Below are positions 9,360-18,984 of a stretch of 23,443 bases of DNA, one piece after another. A program made the translations under genes and the position numbers. The stretch comes from Penium margaritaceum. Its lineage: Eukaryota; Streptophyta; Zygnematophyceae; Desmidiales; Peniaceae. The DNA is taken from the NCBI GenBank assembly GCA_023375785.1, contig SZWC01007315.1, forward strand, positions 26,438 through 49,880, written 5' to 3'. Below the pieces are notes generated by a model that saw only the letters and a list, made by a program, of their open reading frames with translations, searched no databases and had not been told where the DNA came from. Each line of letters opens with the position of its first letter. Positions within the stretch are counted from its first letter, which is position 1.

Positions 9360-10620
9360 TCATAAATAAGAATGACTCAAAGACTAGTGCGTCACGAGAC
9401 TCAAAAACACGCTGAAAAATAGGATCTTTGAAGCGCTAGGCCTTATACTGCATGCACACACCGAGAAAGGGGCATAGTCGGCCGCGAGGGGAAAGCTTCT
9501 CGTCACGCAAGTCCTCCGCAAGCCTGACAAGTGCAAAACTACCCTAGCTAGATGAAGGTCAGCTGGATGGCCACGCCAACATTGAAAAGGTATGAAAGTG
9601 CGAGGATGAGGACTGTGGCGGATGCGATTCCAGACCCACGTCGTGTAGCTCATGGCCTCGAAGGCAAAGAGTGGTGACAGGCCAGACTCAGATAGGCGGG
9701 TGCGAACACCATCAGCGAGTGTACGATTCCAATGCTCGGAGACACCGTTCTGCTAGGGTGTGTATGGAGCGGACGTCTCCAGACACATCCCACGGGACTG
9801 AAGGAGATGGGCGGTGGGTGCAAGGAACTCACCGCCACGGTTGCTACAAAAGATACGTATAGACCGTTGACAGGCACATTTTGCCTGAACAAGATAGGAC
9901 TCAATGACTGAGCAAACTTAGCTATTTTGATGAAGAGAAAACACCCAGCAAAAGCGGGAGAAATCTTTGGTGAGGCACAAGACATAACGACGAACATTTC
10001 CCAAGAGAACATGGGGCAAAGGTCCAATGACATCCGCATGGACACGATCAAGAGGACGGGTAGAGTCAAACTCATAGGGAGAGAAAGGTGAGTAATGTAT
10101 TTTCCCTTACGCATCATCAAGATAGTCACTGGAGCAAGGGGAAGAGAACGTAGAGGGAGAGAGACCAACAAACTGTGAAGCATGCTATGAATGACATCAA
10201 GGACCAACGCGAATATGCAAGAGAATAACAAGGTGGGGTGAGAGAGAAGAGCCAATGTGACGAGAGAGGTGCCAGTTGCAAGGATGAAAGAGGCCTACAA
10301 GGATACACGGTAGAGATTGCCATACTTTACGCCATGTAAGACAGCATGGCCAGAGGGACAAAGACAAATAGTGCCAACAGCATGACTAAACGTGAAATCC
10401 ATACCTTGATCATCCACAGACGGTACGGATAGCAGGCTTTGCTCCAATGAAAGCACATACAGAAGGTTAGGAAAGTACAGGACACCACTGGGACAAAAAA
10501 AGTGCAAGACGGCAACACCATAAAATGGGGAGCAGGTGACTTGCCTCACTAGGAACGAGGCAAACAGTCCCATAGAGTCCTAAAAAAGAAGAGAACAACG
10601 GAAAGACGTCATGGTTCGCC
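9360..10620 (-). pseudogene. Decayed Copia protease, pre-integrase and integrase
   Basis: Reading from high to low coordinates, parts in different frames match a Copia pol. The protease active site (about 10615) reads WILDSRANHD, with Arg where DSGA needs Gly. A protease flap-like LLYVLSLEQSLLSV segment is at about 10460. The integrase start VHADVIGP is near 10025, followed by RRYVLCLTKDF. The second catalytic site (about 9845) reads SNRGGEF, with Asn replacing the catalytic Asp. TP*QNGVSEHWNRTL (about 9765) keeps Glu but has a stop for Gln. SYTTWVWNRIRH is at about 9650, and FLGVCMQYKA*RF (about 9470-9430) has TAG for TGG at 9436-9438. Frameshifts occur between blocks. It is clearly inactive. 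Confidence 0.8.
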
Positions 10621-11280
10621 CTTGAGTCAAGAATCCAAAGCCACTAGAGACACAGAGAGGGGGTAGAACACTAGAGGTCTTGACAATGCCTACTGAGGAC
10701 ACATATGAAATATGCAATGCGCAAAGAGGGAGACAATAAAGAAGGAGGACGGACTACCACTGCTCAATCCATAGTACAGACCCACGCAAGGAGTCCAAAT
10801 GGTGGCCGAGGGGGTCATCAAGGAAGACACTGTCAATTTGGAAAACACGACCTCTGGCCAGCTGTGCAACACCCTCACCTCCTTGATTGCGAAGGCAAAG
10901 AAGTTAAACAAGGGACTGCTCAAGCTAGCACTCTCAATCACCACGGTCACCATCAACGGACGTCGACAGGGTTGGAGTAGACGCACCGAACAAAGGAGGG
11001 AACCATGGTGGAGTGGTGTAGGCAGAGGATGGGGGTCCAACAGACATAGGAGCACCATACGGAGGAGGCCAACCTAAGGGGTAAGGGCCAAGCGGCTGAG
11101 GAGAAGGCACTTAGCCGTGGAGTGGGCCTTGGCAGAGACAGGGGCAGATGAGCGGGTGGTGGTAACGGAGCTGGAAGTTGAGGGTATACTGGAGGAGCCG
11201 GAGGTACAATCTGAGTGAGCGTGCATCGCCTGGGCAAGGTGAAGATCGTCTGGGGGGTGGCACACATGTATTTAGATTGC
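10621..11280 (-). pseudogene. Decayed Copia gag C-terminus with dead zinc knuckle
   Basis: On the minus strand a sequence reading CWNYGPTEQSKYMC lies at about 11300-11260. It has the exact spacing of a CCHC knuckle, but the second Cys is Tyr and the His is Gln. The following stretch toward the protease is Pro/Leu-rich and broken by frame changes and stops. It links the gag at 11281-12432 with the protease remnant below 10620, so all belong to one old element. Confidence 0.55.
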
Positions 11281-12432
11281 TCAGTGGGGCCATAGTTCCA
11301 GCATACTACGGACACAAGAGGAAGTGGCGATTTCCTTATCCTTGCCCTCATGCTTCCCCTTATCCTTGCCTTTCCCACGGTCCTCAGAGGCAAGGATGGA
11401 GGCAATAGAGAACGAGGGAGAAGATGAGGAGGAAGAGGAAGAGGCAAATGAAGAGGCAGGCTGGACAGTAGTAGTTAGTGCAATAACACTCATGATGGCG
11501 GATGGGTGGAGATGCTTGTTTTGAAGGTTTGTCCATTTGGCAACAAGGTGCTCAGAGGTGAAGTCCCAAAGAGCCCCAACGCTAGGTGGAGACTTCGGTG
11601 GAACGGGCTGCAAGGCAAGGCGTTGCACTTTATCCACTTTGATATCACGAAGGAGGCCGGAAAGCTCCAGAATGAGGCTGTTGACAATGGTAAGGATTAC
11701 AAAGAGCTGGCCAGCTCTTGTGTCACCAAGCTCACGAAGGAGCTTGAGACTTGAAGCCAAGTAAGCATTAACGGTCTCATCAGCACGCATGAGGAACGTG
11801 TTGAACTGGACTGTAAGCGTGCTCTGAGTGGCTTGGCCAGTGACGGTGGTACGACGTTGGAACATGGCATATTTGCCAATAAGGGAAGCCAGGCGCTGTA
11901 TAACAGAATCTGTATTCAAGGTGCCAACATCATTAATCAGGGGCTCAGGCATAGTAGCAATAAGGATACAAACAACATTGGCGTACTCAGTTGCACGAGG
12001 TGTGAAGGAATGAAAAGCTAGAGATTAGCAATCCCGCAGCTACTCCTCCTAAGCTTAGGCACTGAAGCGCACATCCAAAAAGGAAAAAGCGATCCAAGAG
12101 GTAAACACAGGTGGATGAGAGAAGAAGTCATGCTAGCGCGATGCAGTACGAGGGGCGGTTGTAGTGGGGGTTCCAATCTGTGCAGTAGCAGAAGTGCTAA
12201 AGCTAGAAGGTGTGGAAGGTGTGCCAGTGTTAGGATTGGCATTGACACCAGTAGGTGGGATAACAGACGTAGTAGAAAGATGGCGTAATACGATAGCGTG
12301 AACTTATCAACAAAGCTGGCACAATTTGCTTTTTGCTAATTTAAAGCTATCTTCAGCCTCCTCTTGTGCCTTACGAGTGAGGGCCAACTGGTGCCTAAGA
12401 GCCACAAAAACTGACTCATCACCACCAGGCAT
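11281..12432 (-). pseudogene. Decayed Copia gag (UBN2-like)
   Basis: An ATG at 12432-12430 starts a helical, Lys/Glu-rich N-terminus of about 40 codons, broken by stops near 12310. A frame open from 11952 to 11281 carries the gag core: RLASLIGKYAMFQRR, QFNTFLMRADETVNAYL, LLRELGDTRAG, then a Ser-rich and a Lys/Gly-rich basic tail (GKGKDKGKHEGKDKE). This resembles the gag-polypeptide family of Copia elements. Several stops lie between 12300 and 11955, so it cannot make a full protein. Confidence 0.65.
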
Positions 12433-12659
12433 GGTAACGGTGTGAGGGCCTTGCTAGAAAGATTTTGGCAGAGCTTTGCTTGCCCCAGTGGGCATGGGAA
12501 AAATGGGGTGCCTTAGGCAATGGATGTTCCAAGACAGCACATCACGAGTCAGAGAGGGCAAGCCACCGCAAAAAGAGCAAGGATAGAATGCAAGCAGACA
12601 CTAGATACAAGAGAGCATGTCACGGTGTGACGGAGGCAGACGAGCTGCGTAGAATATAA

Positions 12660-14125
12660 AGGAGAGGAGTGGCTACAACAGCAAAGGCAACAGAGAGAAT
12701 AGAGAGGGTGGAGGCAGATGGCACCACTAGAGCAAATGCTCCGTTGGCAAAGGCGGTACCTAGGGTGGTGGAGATGGCTGCGACGAAGACTGTTGCTCTG
12801 ACAAAGCTAGAGGCGGTAGATGGAGCAGATAATGTTGCAGTAACAATGACTGCTGTAGAAGTACGGATGGAGGCTACGGCTTTTGCTATAGCAGATGAAG
12901 CTGAGGCAATTGTCGATGCAATGACAGACATTGTTGCAAATATTTATATGCCTATATCAATAGCGGCTGTAGTAGTGGGGCCAACGACAACTGCGGCCGC
13001 GGTGTACGCCTATGTAGCACGCCCTGCCAAGGTCAAAGCAGGTGCATGTGAAGCTCTAGCAACTACGGCAAATGTGGAGGTGGCTGCTACAACTGTATCT
13101 ATAATTACAAAATTCATGTTGGAAAGGGCACTCACAAGACTAACGATGTCCTGCGTGAGCGCTGCCTACAAGTGGGCAGCAGTGACCTCTCAAGCGTCGT
13201 GCAGCTATAGACTCCCCCTAGGCGAGAGGTGTGGGGAGACACTTACCAGATGGTGGTGAGCAGCCCGGGTCGATGGTGCTGAGGTGGACTCAAATGCCCT
13301 GTCGCTAATCATGCCTGTATGATGGCGTGTCTGGTGATGCGACCTCCTCTCCTCGTAGTATGCACCAAGACGGACCGTGCATGGGACGAAACGAAGCGCT
13401 AGTGTGGCAGATGCTGCACCATCACGATCGTGCAATCAATGGGATGTTGCTACGAGTATCACTAGAGCTGTTGCAGCAGTTGCTCTTGCTACTAAGGCTA
13501 CTAGAGGGCGTGGTGTGTCCGGGGTAGGCAACGTAGTGGTTCAACTGCTTAAAATTCCGCATATGCAACTACCGCTTCTACTGCTACTGATGATGCGTAC
13601 GCCAATGTCACAAATGTAAATGCTACAGTTTTCACTGATGTAACTGTCACTGCTTTGGCTGTTGTTACTACTAGGGTTACTACTATTGCCTTTGTTGCTC
13701 CTGCTACTTTGACTGCTCCTAAAGTAACTGTAGCAGCTGCTATTGCTGCTGTTGTTATGTCTACAGTGGCAGTTGCTACTATTGATGCTACTACTACTGA
13801 TGAATGACCACATGCCATGACTACTTTTACTGCCATTGTTGCTATGGTTACTGTTGCTACGGTTGCGTTTGTTGTTGCTACAGAAGCTACTAGTATTGCT
13901 GATTTTGTGAATGTGGCTACACTCATTGTCATCGACGATGCTGCTTCTGCTGTGCGTGCTGATGTCACGACTACAAATGTTGTAACTATGATTAAAGTAG
14001 TAGTCATTGCTACGATTGCTGATGCTGCTGCTGCCACTACTACTGTAGCTACTGCGGTTGCTATTGTTGCGACTACGGGTGAAGTTGTTGTAGTAGATGC
14101 TACACGTCTGCTTGAAACCTGCTAC
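12660..14125. repeat. Decayed trinucleotide-repeat tract (ACT/GCT/GTT-type)
   Basis: For about 1.5 kb the sequence is dominated by diverged runs of ACT, GCT, GTT, GAT and ACA triplets. This gives long open frames on both strands made almost only of Ala, Val and Thr (plus 12669-13259 and 13817-14131, minus 14037-13549) or of Ser and Asn (minus 14320-13541). The same pattern on both strands with no domain shows simple-sequence origin and not coding. About 13200-13550 is less repetitive. Confidence 0.75.
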
Positions 14126-14504
14126 AGTTAACATGATGTCGGTGGGAGGCAAGGAGACGGGCCTGCCCACAAATGTAGAGCTGGGCCTACGTGCAGATGT
14201 GCGAAATGATAGTTTGTAGGCGGTCTCTCCACGAGAGTGCTGCGGACTGTGAAGAGGGTGGCAGAAGCAGCCAAGGGAAAAACGTGAAATAGTGGCAGGG
14301 CTGCCGCACACCGGGCGCACTCCAAGGCTTGAAGTGACGTGGAGGCACCCTCTGAGACCAGAGAAGGGTCTGGGAGTGCGCTGGTTGTGAGATCACAACT
14401 GTAGTTTAAGAATGACGGCATAAGCGGTAGACAGCGGCGGCGAATGGTCGCCTAACGTCCACGATCGTAAGCGTTAACGTGGGAATGGCTCACTCCCTGA
14501 GCTT
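14126..14504 (-). other. Region following a Copia primer-binding site; gag start not confirmed
   Basis: A 97-codon minus-strand frame starts with ATG at 14421, about 85 bases after the primer-binding site, where the start of gag would be expected. It shows no gag signature and runs into the trinucleotide tract. It may be the leader or the first codons of the element, cut off from gag by the repeat tract. Confidence 0.3.
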
Positions 14505-14516
14505 GCTCTGATACCA
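14505..14516 (-). other. Primer-binding site (tRNA-iMet), minus-strand Copia element
   Basis: The minus strand reads TGGTATCAGAGC, a perfect match to the tRNA-Met primer complement. It faces the plus-strand site at 5817, so the region between is bounded by two inward-facing element starts. The preceding bases (CCTT) are not the usual CA LTR end, so the LTR beside it is probably decayed or the site is offset. Confidence 0.75.
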
Positions 14517-15175
14517 AAGGGTAGATACACTTAGTGTAAGGGAAGCAAGGGAGGTGCAACTAAGACACACTTCGCTACGAACAGAATAGTGGGATTTAGG
14601 TGAAGCGTAGAAATCTCATGGGTTAGAAGTCACGAGTCACAAAGTAGTGATTTGTTACGTCCAGGTGGCGGGGTGACGAGCGGGCGAGCAGCGAGCTCAC
14701 CCTCGCTCACATCTGAAGCCTAGCAAGGTAATGAATGTAGAACCTGATTTTTGCATACACCTGCAAGCATGGAGACGGAAAGAAAATTGATTGCGCACAA
14801 CTTCAAAGGAGCAACGCGGTTACAAACCCCTAGACAACAACACTAGGAAACCTAGTGTTCATGATAATTCAAGCATAGATTATGAGCATATGGTAGCAAC
14901 TCTCACGTGGGTCGATTCAAGAGTGACTCTGGCTTGCCTCATTGTGCACATCCATATGCCACAATCATGTATGCTGTGAAGCCAGAGCCCGTGTTATTCC
15001 AGCATCAATCGCCTGTATCAGTGAAGTGAGTGTATAGCGAAGCCAGAGGTCACAATGTGTCGGTGGCAAACAAAACCAACATGGGGCGTGACTCTCTTTG
15101 CCCATGTGTTGATTCTGATGCCTTGGTGCTTCTTAAAGCCAAATGGCCGGTGCCAGCTGACCAATTGGTTGTAAC
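14517..15175. other. Probable decayed LTR sequence; no gene seen
   Basis: This stretch should hold the LTR of the minus-strand Copia element and perhaps the 3' end of the chromovirus remnant. I see no coding signal. Visible structures are a 13-bp palindrome TACACTTAGTGTA at 14526-14538 and a perfect 9-bp hairpin AACACTAGG/CCTAGTGTT (14839-14847 and 14851-14859, 3-base loop). Confidence 0.35.
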
Positions 15176-15583
15176 TTATTCAACATTGTTGAAGTTTTTG
15201 TAGGACTCCGAGTTGTTTTGCGCTGTATGGTAGCCTTGCCAGTTTATGCAATACTCCATGTTATTTCTTTCTCCTCGGTGTGTGAGGGTTTCCTCGATGA
15301 TGTACTCCGCATCCTTTTCCATTGTATGCATGGAAAGGGGGAACCTCCCGTTTGGGGAAGTTCTTGTCAGCGTTCTGATTGTCCTTAAGAAACAAAGAAA
15401 CTCCATCGGCCGACTTTCAGTCTGAATGTAGGTCATGAGGGACACAATGTGAAAAACGACGCTAAGAAAAAAGGAGAAACGGAATACATCAGCTTGAACA
15501 GGTAAGGAGGAAATGGAACAATGAGGAAGAGGGAGACATATATCCTTCGGCCTCTGTCCAGCAAGCGTGCGTGCATCTGCCAT
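15176..15583 (-). pseudogene. Chromovirus (Ty3/gypsy) integrase C-terminus with decayed chromodomain
   Basis: Chromodomains at the end of chromovirus integrase direct insertion to marked chromatin. The minus-strand frame has VFHIVSLMTYIQTE, matching the conserved VFHVSLLKPY motif before the chromodomain, then AEYIIEETLTHRGER and MEYCINWQGY, which match the EYEVE.IL.HR and EYLVKWKGY chromodomain signatures (about 15320-15180). The following NTWEP motif is decayed to NNSES. The upstream frame is shifted, and no RT or integrase core is found, so this is a fragment. Its 3' LTR would lie below 15176. Confidence 0.6.
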
Positions 15584-16186
15584 AACTCATCCATGGACTT
15601 TTCGGAAAGTAACCACTTGATCCTTAAGAACTTATGGCTGGATCTCGGCAATAGTACATGCAATTCGCGTGTCTAGATGACTAAGCCAACGTAGCATCAG
15701 AAACAAGAAAACATCAGAAGTAACATCAGAAGCAAACTAGAATAACATGTGTGTGAAGTAAGGGTATATTTGTCGCACAAGCCCAAGATTCTGATTTAAA
15801 ACATTTCAGACGGTTGTGCAGCAAAGGGGGATATGTTCTCTTCTGGCACATTCAGTAGCTGGAACCCTCCCACCCTCTAAGGTTGAATGGCTGGTCTGTT
15901 GGCCTAAACAGGTCCACAGACCTATGACGTAGTCCCTTGTCATGTCCACTATACAATGGACATGACATGTCCATTGTGTTGCATGATAAGTATGTTTGCT
16001 TGTTAAAAGGCCCCAGAACCCATCTAATTGATCTATGGACCTGTCATGTGGGTGCGTGGACATGGAAGAATTTAAGGTCTATTTTAAAATTGTAGCAGAT
16101 CCACAGACCTGTCTAAAACGTTTGAAGTTTTCATTGAATTTTCTTAACAAATAGATCCATGAACGGAAAAAAATAGGTTTCCATGT
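15584..16186. other. No gene; short inverted repeats left of the MULE
   Basis: No coding signal is recognised. The stretch contains a perfect 11-bp inverted repeat TGTCATGTCCA/TGGACATGACA (15938-15948 and 15957-15967, 8-base loop). Related motifs such as ACAGGTCCACAGACC (from 15909) have an imperfect reverse copy GATCTATGGACCTGT near 16026-16040. It may be a small foldback element, but I cannot set boundaries. Confidence 0.35.
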
Positions 16187-16229
16187 ACCGTAATGACACC
16201 CACATTCGTTTTAAAGAATTGTTTTTGGT
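16187..16229 (+). repeat. MULE left terminal inverted repeat
   Basis: It begins ACCGTAATGACACCCACATTC and ends TTTTTGGT. The reverse complement of 22612-22659 begins ACCGTAATGACAGGCACATTC and also ends TTTTTGGT, with small length differences in the middle. The first 21 bases match at 19 positions. Confidence 0.75.
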
Positions 16230-16420
16230 TTGCCCATGTCTTCCCCAAAAAACTATGAGTAGTAAGGGCGAGTCACTCCTAAATTTCTTGGATAACGACA
16301 TTTTTTCCTATTTCTGCTCCCCAAATAATTGCTCCAAGTGAGAGACAACAGGAGGCGCGAGTGAGAGGAAATGCAAGGCGCGCAGTAGTCTACATGATGA
16401 TAGATCCTACGTGATTGAAT

Positions 16421-16461
16421 CTCGAACGTTCAAATTTTGAACTTCAAGTTTTTCGTTCGAG
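16421..16461. repeat. Nested palindrome inside the MULE left end
   Basis: Outer arms CTCGAACG (16421-16428) and CGTTCGAG (16454-16461) are perfect. Inside lies the palindrome GTTCAAATTTTGAAC (16428-16442). It lies between the terminal repeat and the 12-bp array. A cruciform or protein-binding role is possible but unproven. Confidence 0.6.
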
Positions 16462-16599
16462 GTTCTAGCACGTTAGGATGTCTTCCGGTTTGAGCGGTTT
16501 GAGGATTGAGAAGTTTCTTAAGTATGGATAGGTGGAAATAAGCGACCACTATAAAAACTAAAACACACCCGATTTTGGGAGAATACAGAAACGGGGGAG

Positions 16600-16791
16600 T
16601 GACCATATACCCACAGAATTCCCGATATCTACCGCGGTGTCCAGATGTCGCACAATAACCACGCCATATCGAAAGGCCGGAACTTTAATGACGCGATGTC
16701 CACCGCACTGGCCATTATCCACGACACACACGAGCCGTTTCATATGTGAACGACATATCCATCGGGTTTTAACTTTACTACGCTATATCCA
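16600..16791 (+). repeat. Left subterminal array of 12-bp motifs, ~30-bp spacing
   Basis: Copies of a motif with consensus ACGCCATATCCA start at 16600, 16632, 16661, 16691, 16721, 16750 and 16780, spaced 29-32 bp. Four copies (16661, 16691, 16750, 16780) match at 10-11 of 12; the others match at 7-8. The roughly 18-base intervals between them are not alike, so this is not a simple tandem repeat. Sites spaced by about three helical turns would lie on one DNA face, as expected for cooperative protein binding, probably by the transposase. That role is inference. Confidence 0.75.
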
Positions 16792-17067
16792 TTTTCGCGG
16801 AAATGGCAAGTCGGCCCATGACGAATGCTCCCCAGTTGGCCGAGCGCGTACTGTGTGCGATTTTTCGTCATCCGCGTATTCGCCTGACAGACTTTCGTGC
16901 TGTCGTTTTCTAACGAAGAATGCATGAATGTAGCGTTCGAGGTGATTGGACGTTGACATCGCCGCAATACAGCGACGGCCACGGCATCGTGCGGTGCAAG
17001 CATGATGACGTGTCCAATAAGCTATGTTCTGTGCTGGTTACGGATTCGAACTCGGGCTACATATTAC

Positions 17068-17296
17068 GAGCATCATAGCCTGACAGTATGAGCATTGTGG
17101 GCGCACGAATAATACCGCCTGCATTCGTACCCAGATTCGGCTTGTTACATTATGGTATTATTCGATTATTGTACCCAGGCACGACAGTATGTTACATTAT
17201 TGTAACCAGGCATAACAGTATGCTCGAATCATAGCACGAGAGTATGAGCATTCTACAGTTACGAATCATACCACCTGCATTCATACCCAGGTACCG
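17068..17296 (+). repeat. Direct repeats in the MULE noncoding region
   Basis: A ~72-bp unit at 17068-17140 recurs at 17225-17296 with about three-quarters identity; shared blocks include AGTATGAGCATT, CCTGCATTC and TACCCAG. Between them a second unit beginning TGTTACATTAT and ending with an AGGCAYRACAGTA block occurs twice (17143-17189 and 17190-17220). The stretch from 16800 to 17520 shows no gene otherwise. Confidence 0.65.
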
Positions 17297-17526
17297 CTGG
17301 TTTGATAATTACGTTTCTCCGCCGAATGTAATTTCCATATTGACACACATTAAGAGTAAAGTATGTCATTGATGAATACCTTGTTAGAAATGGCAAATAG
17401 GGACACATGTACACCTCTACTACATTACTCCCAATTATTCAAAGGGCTAAGAAGAATACTTTTGGAAAAGGAACATTGCAGTGGGAACATGAAACAAAAG
17501 TCAATGTGGCATTTTCTGAAATGTCC

Positions 17527-17907
17527 TCATGGACGTCCACTAACTATCCACTCCCTAACTGGGGGTGGAAGGGAATACAGCCAACTTATTATGTCGCAAA
17601 CTGCACACAACTGGCCTGGCTGGCAGCAGTCTTCGGCTTCCTCATTGTCGAAGTCTTCAGCACAGTCCTCGTACTCCGCGTTGCTTTCAACATCATAAAA
17701 AATGTCATTGCCCTCCTCGTTCTCTTGTGCTTCACCATTTGAAGCAGTTGAAGAGTCTTCTTGTGATGGACATGTGCAGTAGTACACTTTGGTCACTTGT
17801 GTACATCCCCCACTGGGCCACAACTTGAAGAATACATAGGTGGTGCACACTCCAGCCAGAAAGGACAGGACTACTGGCTGTCCCATTGTGCAGTCACCAT
17901 GTTCCAT
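17527..17907 (-). CDS. Small predicted membrane protein with acidic tail, second ORF of the MULE
   Basis: I do not recognise a family. From ATG at 17907-17905 the 126-codon frame encodes a short head, a hydrophobic segment (about residues 11-28, VVLSFLAGVCTTYVFFKLW) that could span a membrane, a Cys-containing stretch, and a strongly acidic region (about 50-95, rich in Glu, Asp and Asn). It ends with a Pro/Trp-containing tail. It lies downstream of the transposase in the same orientation, inside the element, where two-gene MULEs carry their second gene. Amino-acid composition is not that of a chance frame, but it may be only an exon or part of a captured host gene. Splicing is not resolved. 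Confidence 0.4.
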   Translation of the reverse strand: MEHGDCTMGQPVVLSFLAGVCTTYVFFKLWPSGGCTQVTKVYYCTCPSQEDSSTASNGEAQENEEGNDIFYDVESNAEYEDCAEDFDNEEAEDCCQPGQLCAVCDIISWLYSLPPPVREWIVSGRP

Positions 17908-18237
17908 AGTCACTTATGCTCATCCTTGCAGCCAAGTGTTGAACAGAGGGCACCAACTTAAACAAATAACATGGAAAGAGGAGAATGAATGACCGTGGTT
18001 TCTTCTTCAAATACTTGTCACACTGCATACATGGATATAGCTTCAATTTTTATGCGAGAAAGTGCACAACATATCCAGCAGACATGGACATGGAGTAATT
18101 ATTTCTTCCAACTTAAACGCACACATGTCCAACAGTAAAGCAAATGAGGACACCAACTGCCTTAGGGGCTTCTCCGTGTATTGGGCCACACTGAGCCTGA
18201 CCCACCCCACCATGACTACGTCCTCTGAAAAACAACA

Positions 18238-18387
18238 CTACAGAAGAAGGGGCTGCCCCACGTGTTGGGCCACTTCATGCCTGACCCGTCCCTCCATATC
18301 TTCCACTACTTGCAGCTCGTCTTCCCATGCTTCGGCCGCACGACATAGCTGCTTGCTTGCTGAAAACAGTGTTGGAAGTTCTGTCAC
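18238..18387 (-). CDS. Exon-like open stretch downstream of the transposase
   Basis: A good acceptor (polypyrimidine then TTTCAG) precedes codon GTG at 18387-18385. The frame then encodes VTELPTLFSASKQL, an amphipathic Glu-rich helix with EAWEDELQVVEDMEG, and RVRHEVAQHVGQP before a stop. Just below, at about 18215-18165, a diverged second copy of the last block occurs (WVRLSVAQYTEKP), suggesting a duplicated segment. No upstream donor in the transposase gives a clean phase, so it could be a terminal exon of an alternative transcript or part of a separate gene with 17907-17527. Function unknown. Confidence 0.3.
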   Translation of the reverse strand: MTELPTLFSASKQLCRAAEAWEDELQVVEDMEGRVRHEVAQHVGQPLLL

Positions 18388-18984
18388 CTGAAAGCACAAT
18401 TGGTACAACATTAGCATTAGGTGCAAAAAACAAATAGACACACTATGTAGGAAAAGAACAATGGTCACAGAATAACACGACTTATATGTACATGTCGTCC
18501 TCCACGTCGTCGGGTTCGTCGTCCCACTGGTCTTCCACACGACAGGCATCCTGCACGACTGCTGCCTGTTCGTACATCTCCTCCCGACGCTCCCACTCAT
18601 GCTGGTCCCTTAGGTTCTCGTACCTGTCCTCGGCCTCTTCCTCCTCGTCTGAGTCCTCCAAAATGTACCTCTCGGGGTCGTAGACCTCCTCTTCACCAGA
18701 GTCGTACGTGTTGTCGTTCTCTGGATCATATTGTGGGCCTGCACCTGTACCACTTGCCGCTACAGCACCTCCCACTATGTGTGCACTTGCGGCTGCACCT
18801 TCGCGTCCACCTGTGGCACCAGCTTGTCCAAGTGTTGTACCAGCTGCAGCCGCTACTACACCTGTTGCAGTGTTTACCCCGCCAAGGCCTGGTCCTTGCG
18901 TGTGTGCAGTGACGGCTGCAGCTCTGCGCTCTCCCGCTCGTAGAGATGCCCAGCCGGTCAAAATGGCCCCCGGCTCTCTGTCCT

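Noticed and set aside
12669..13259. 196-codon plus-strand open frame
   Set aside because: It is almost only Ala, Val, Thr and Met from decayed triplet repeats. Similar frames occur on the opposite strand, and no domain is present.
13541..14320. 259-codon minus-strand Ser/Asn-rich frame
   Set aside because: It is another reading of the same trinucleotide tract and not a protein.
16600..16791. CRISPR array
   Set aside because: The regular spacing of short repeats resembles one superficially, but repeats are 12 bp and degenerate, spacers are about 18 bp, the array is mirrored at the other end of a transposon, and the context is eukaryotic.
17035..17075. tRNA-like B box (AGTTCGAATCC on the minus strand)
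   Set aside because: The bases around the TTCGAAT loop do not form a T-stem, and no A box or cloverleaf is visible, so no tRNA or SINE is called.
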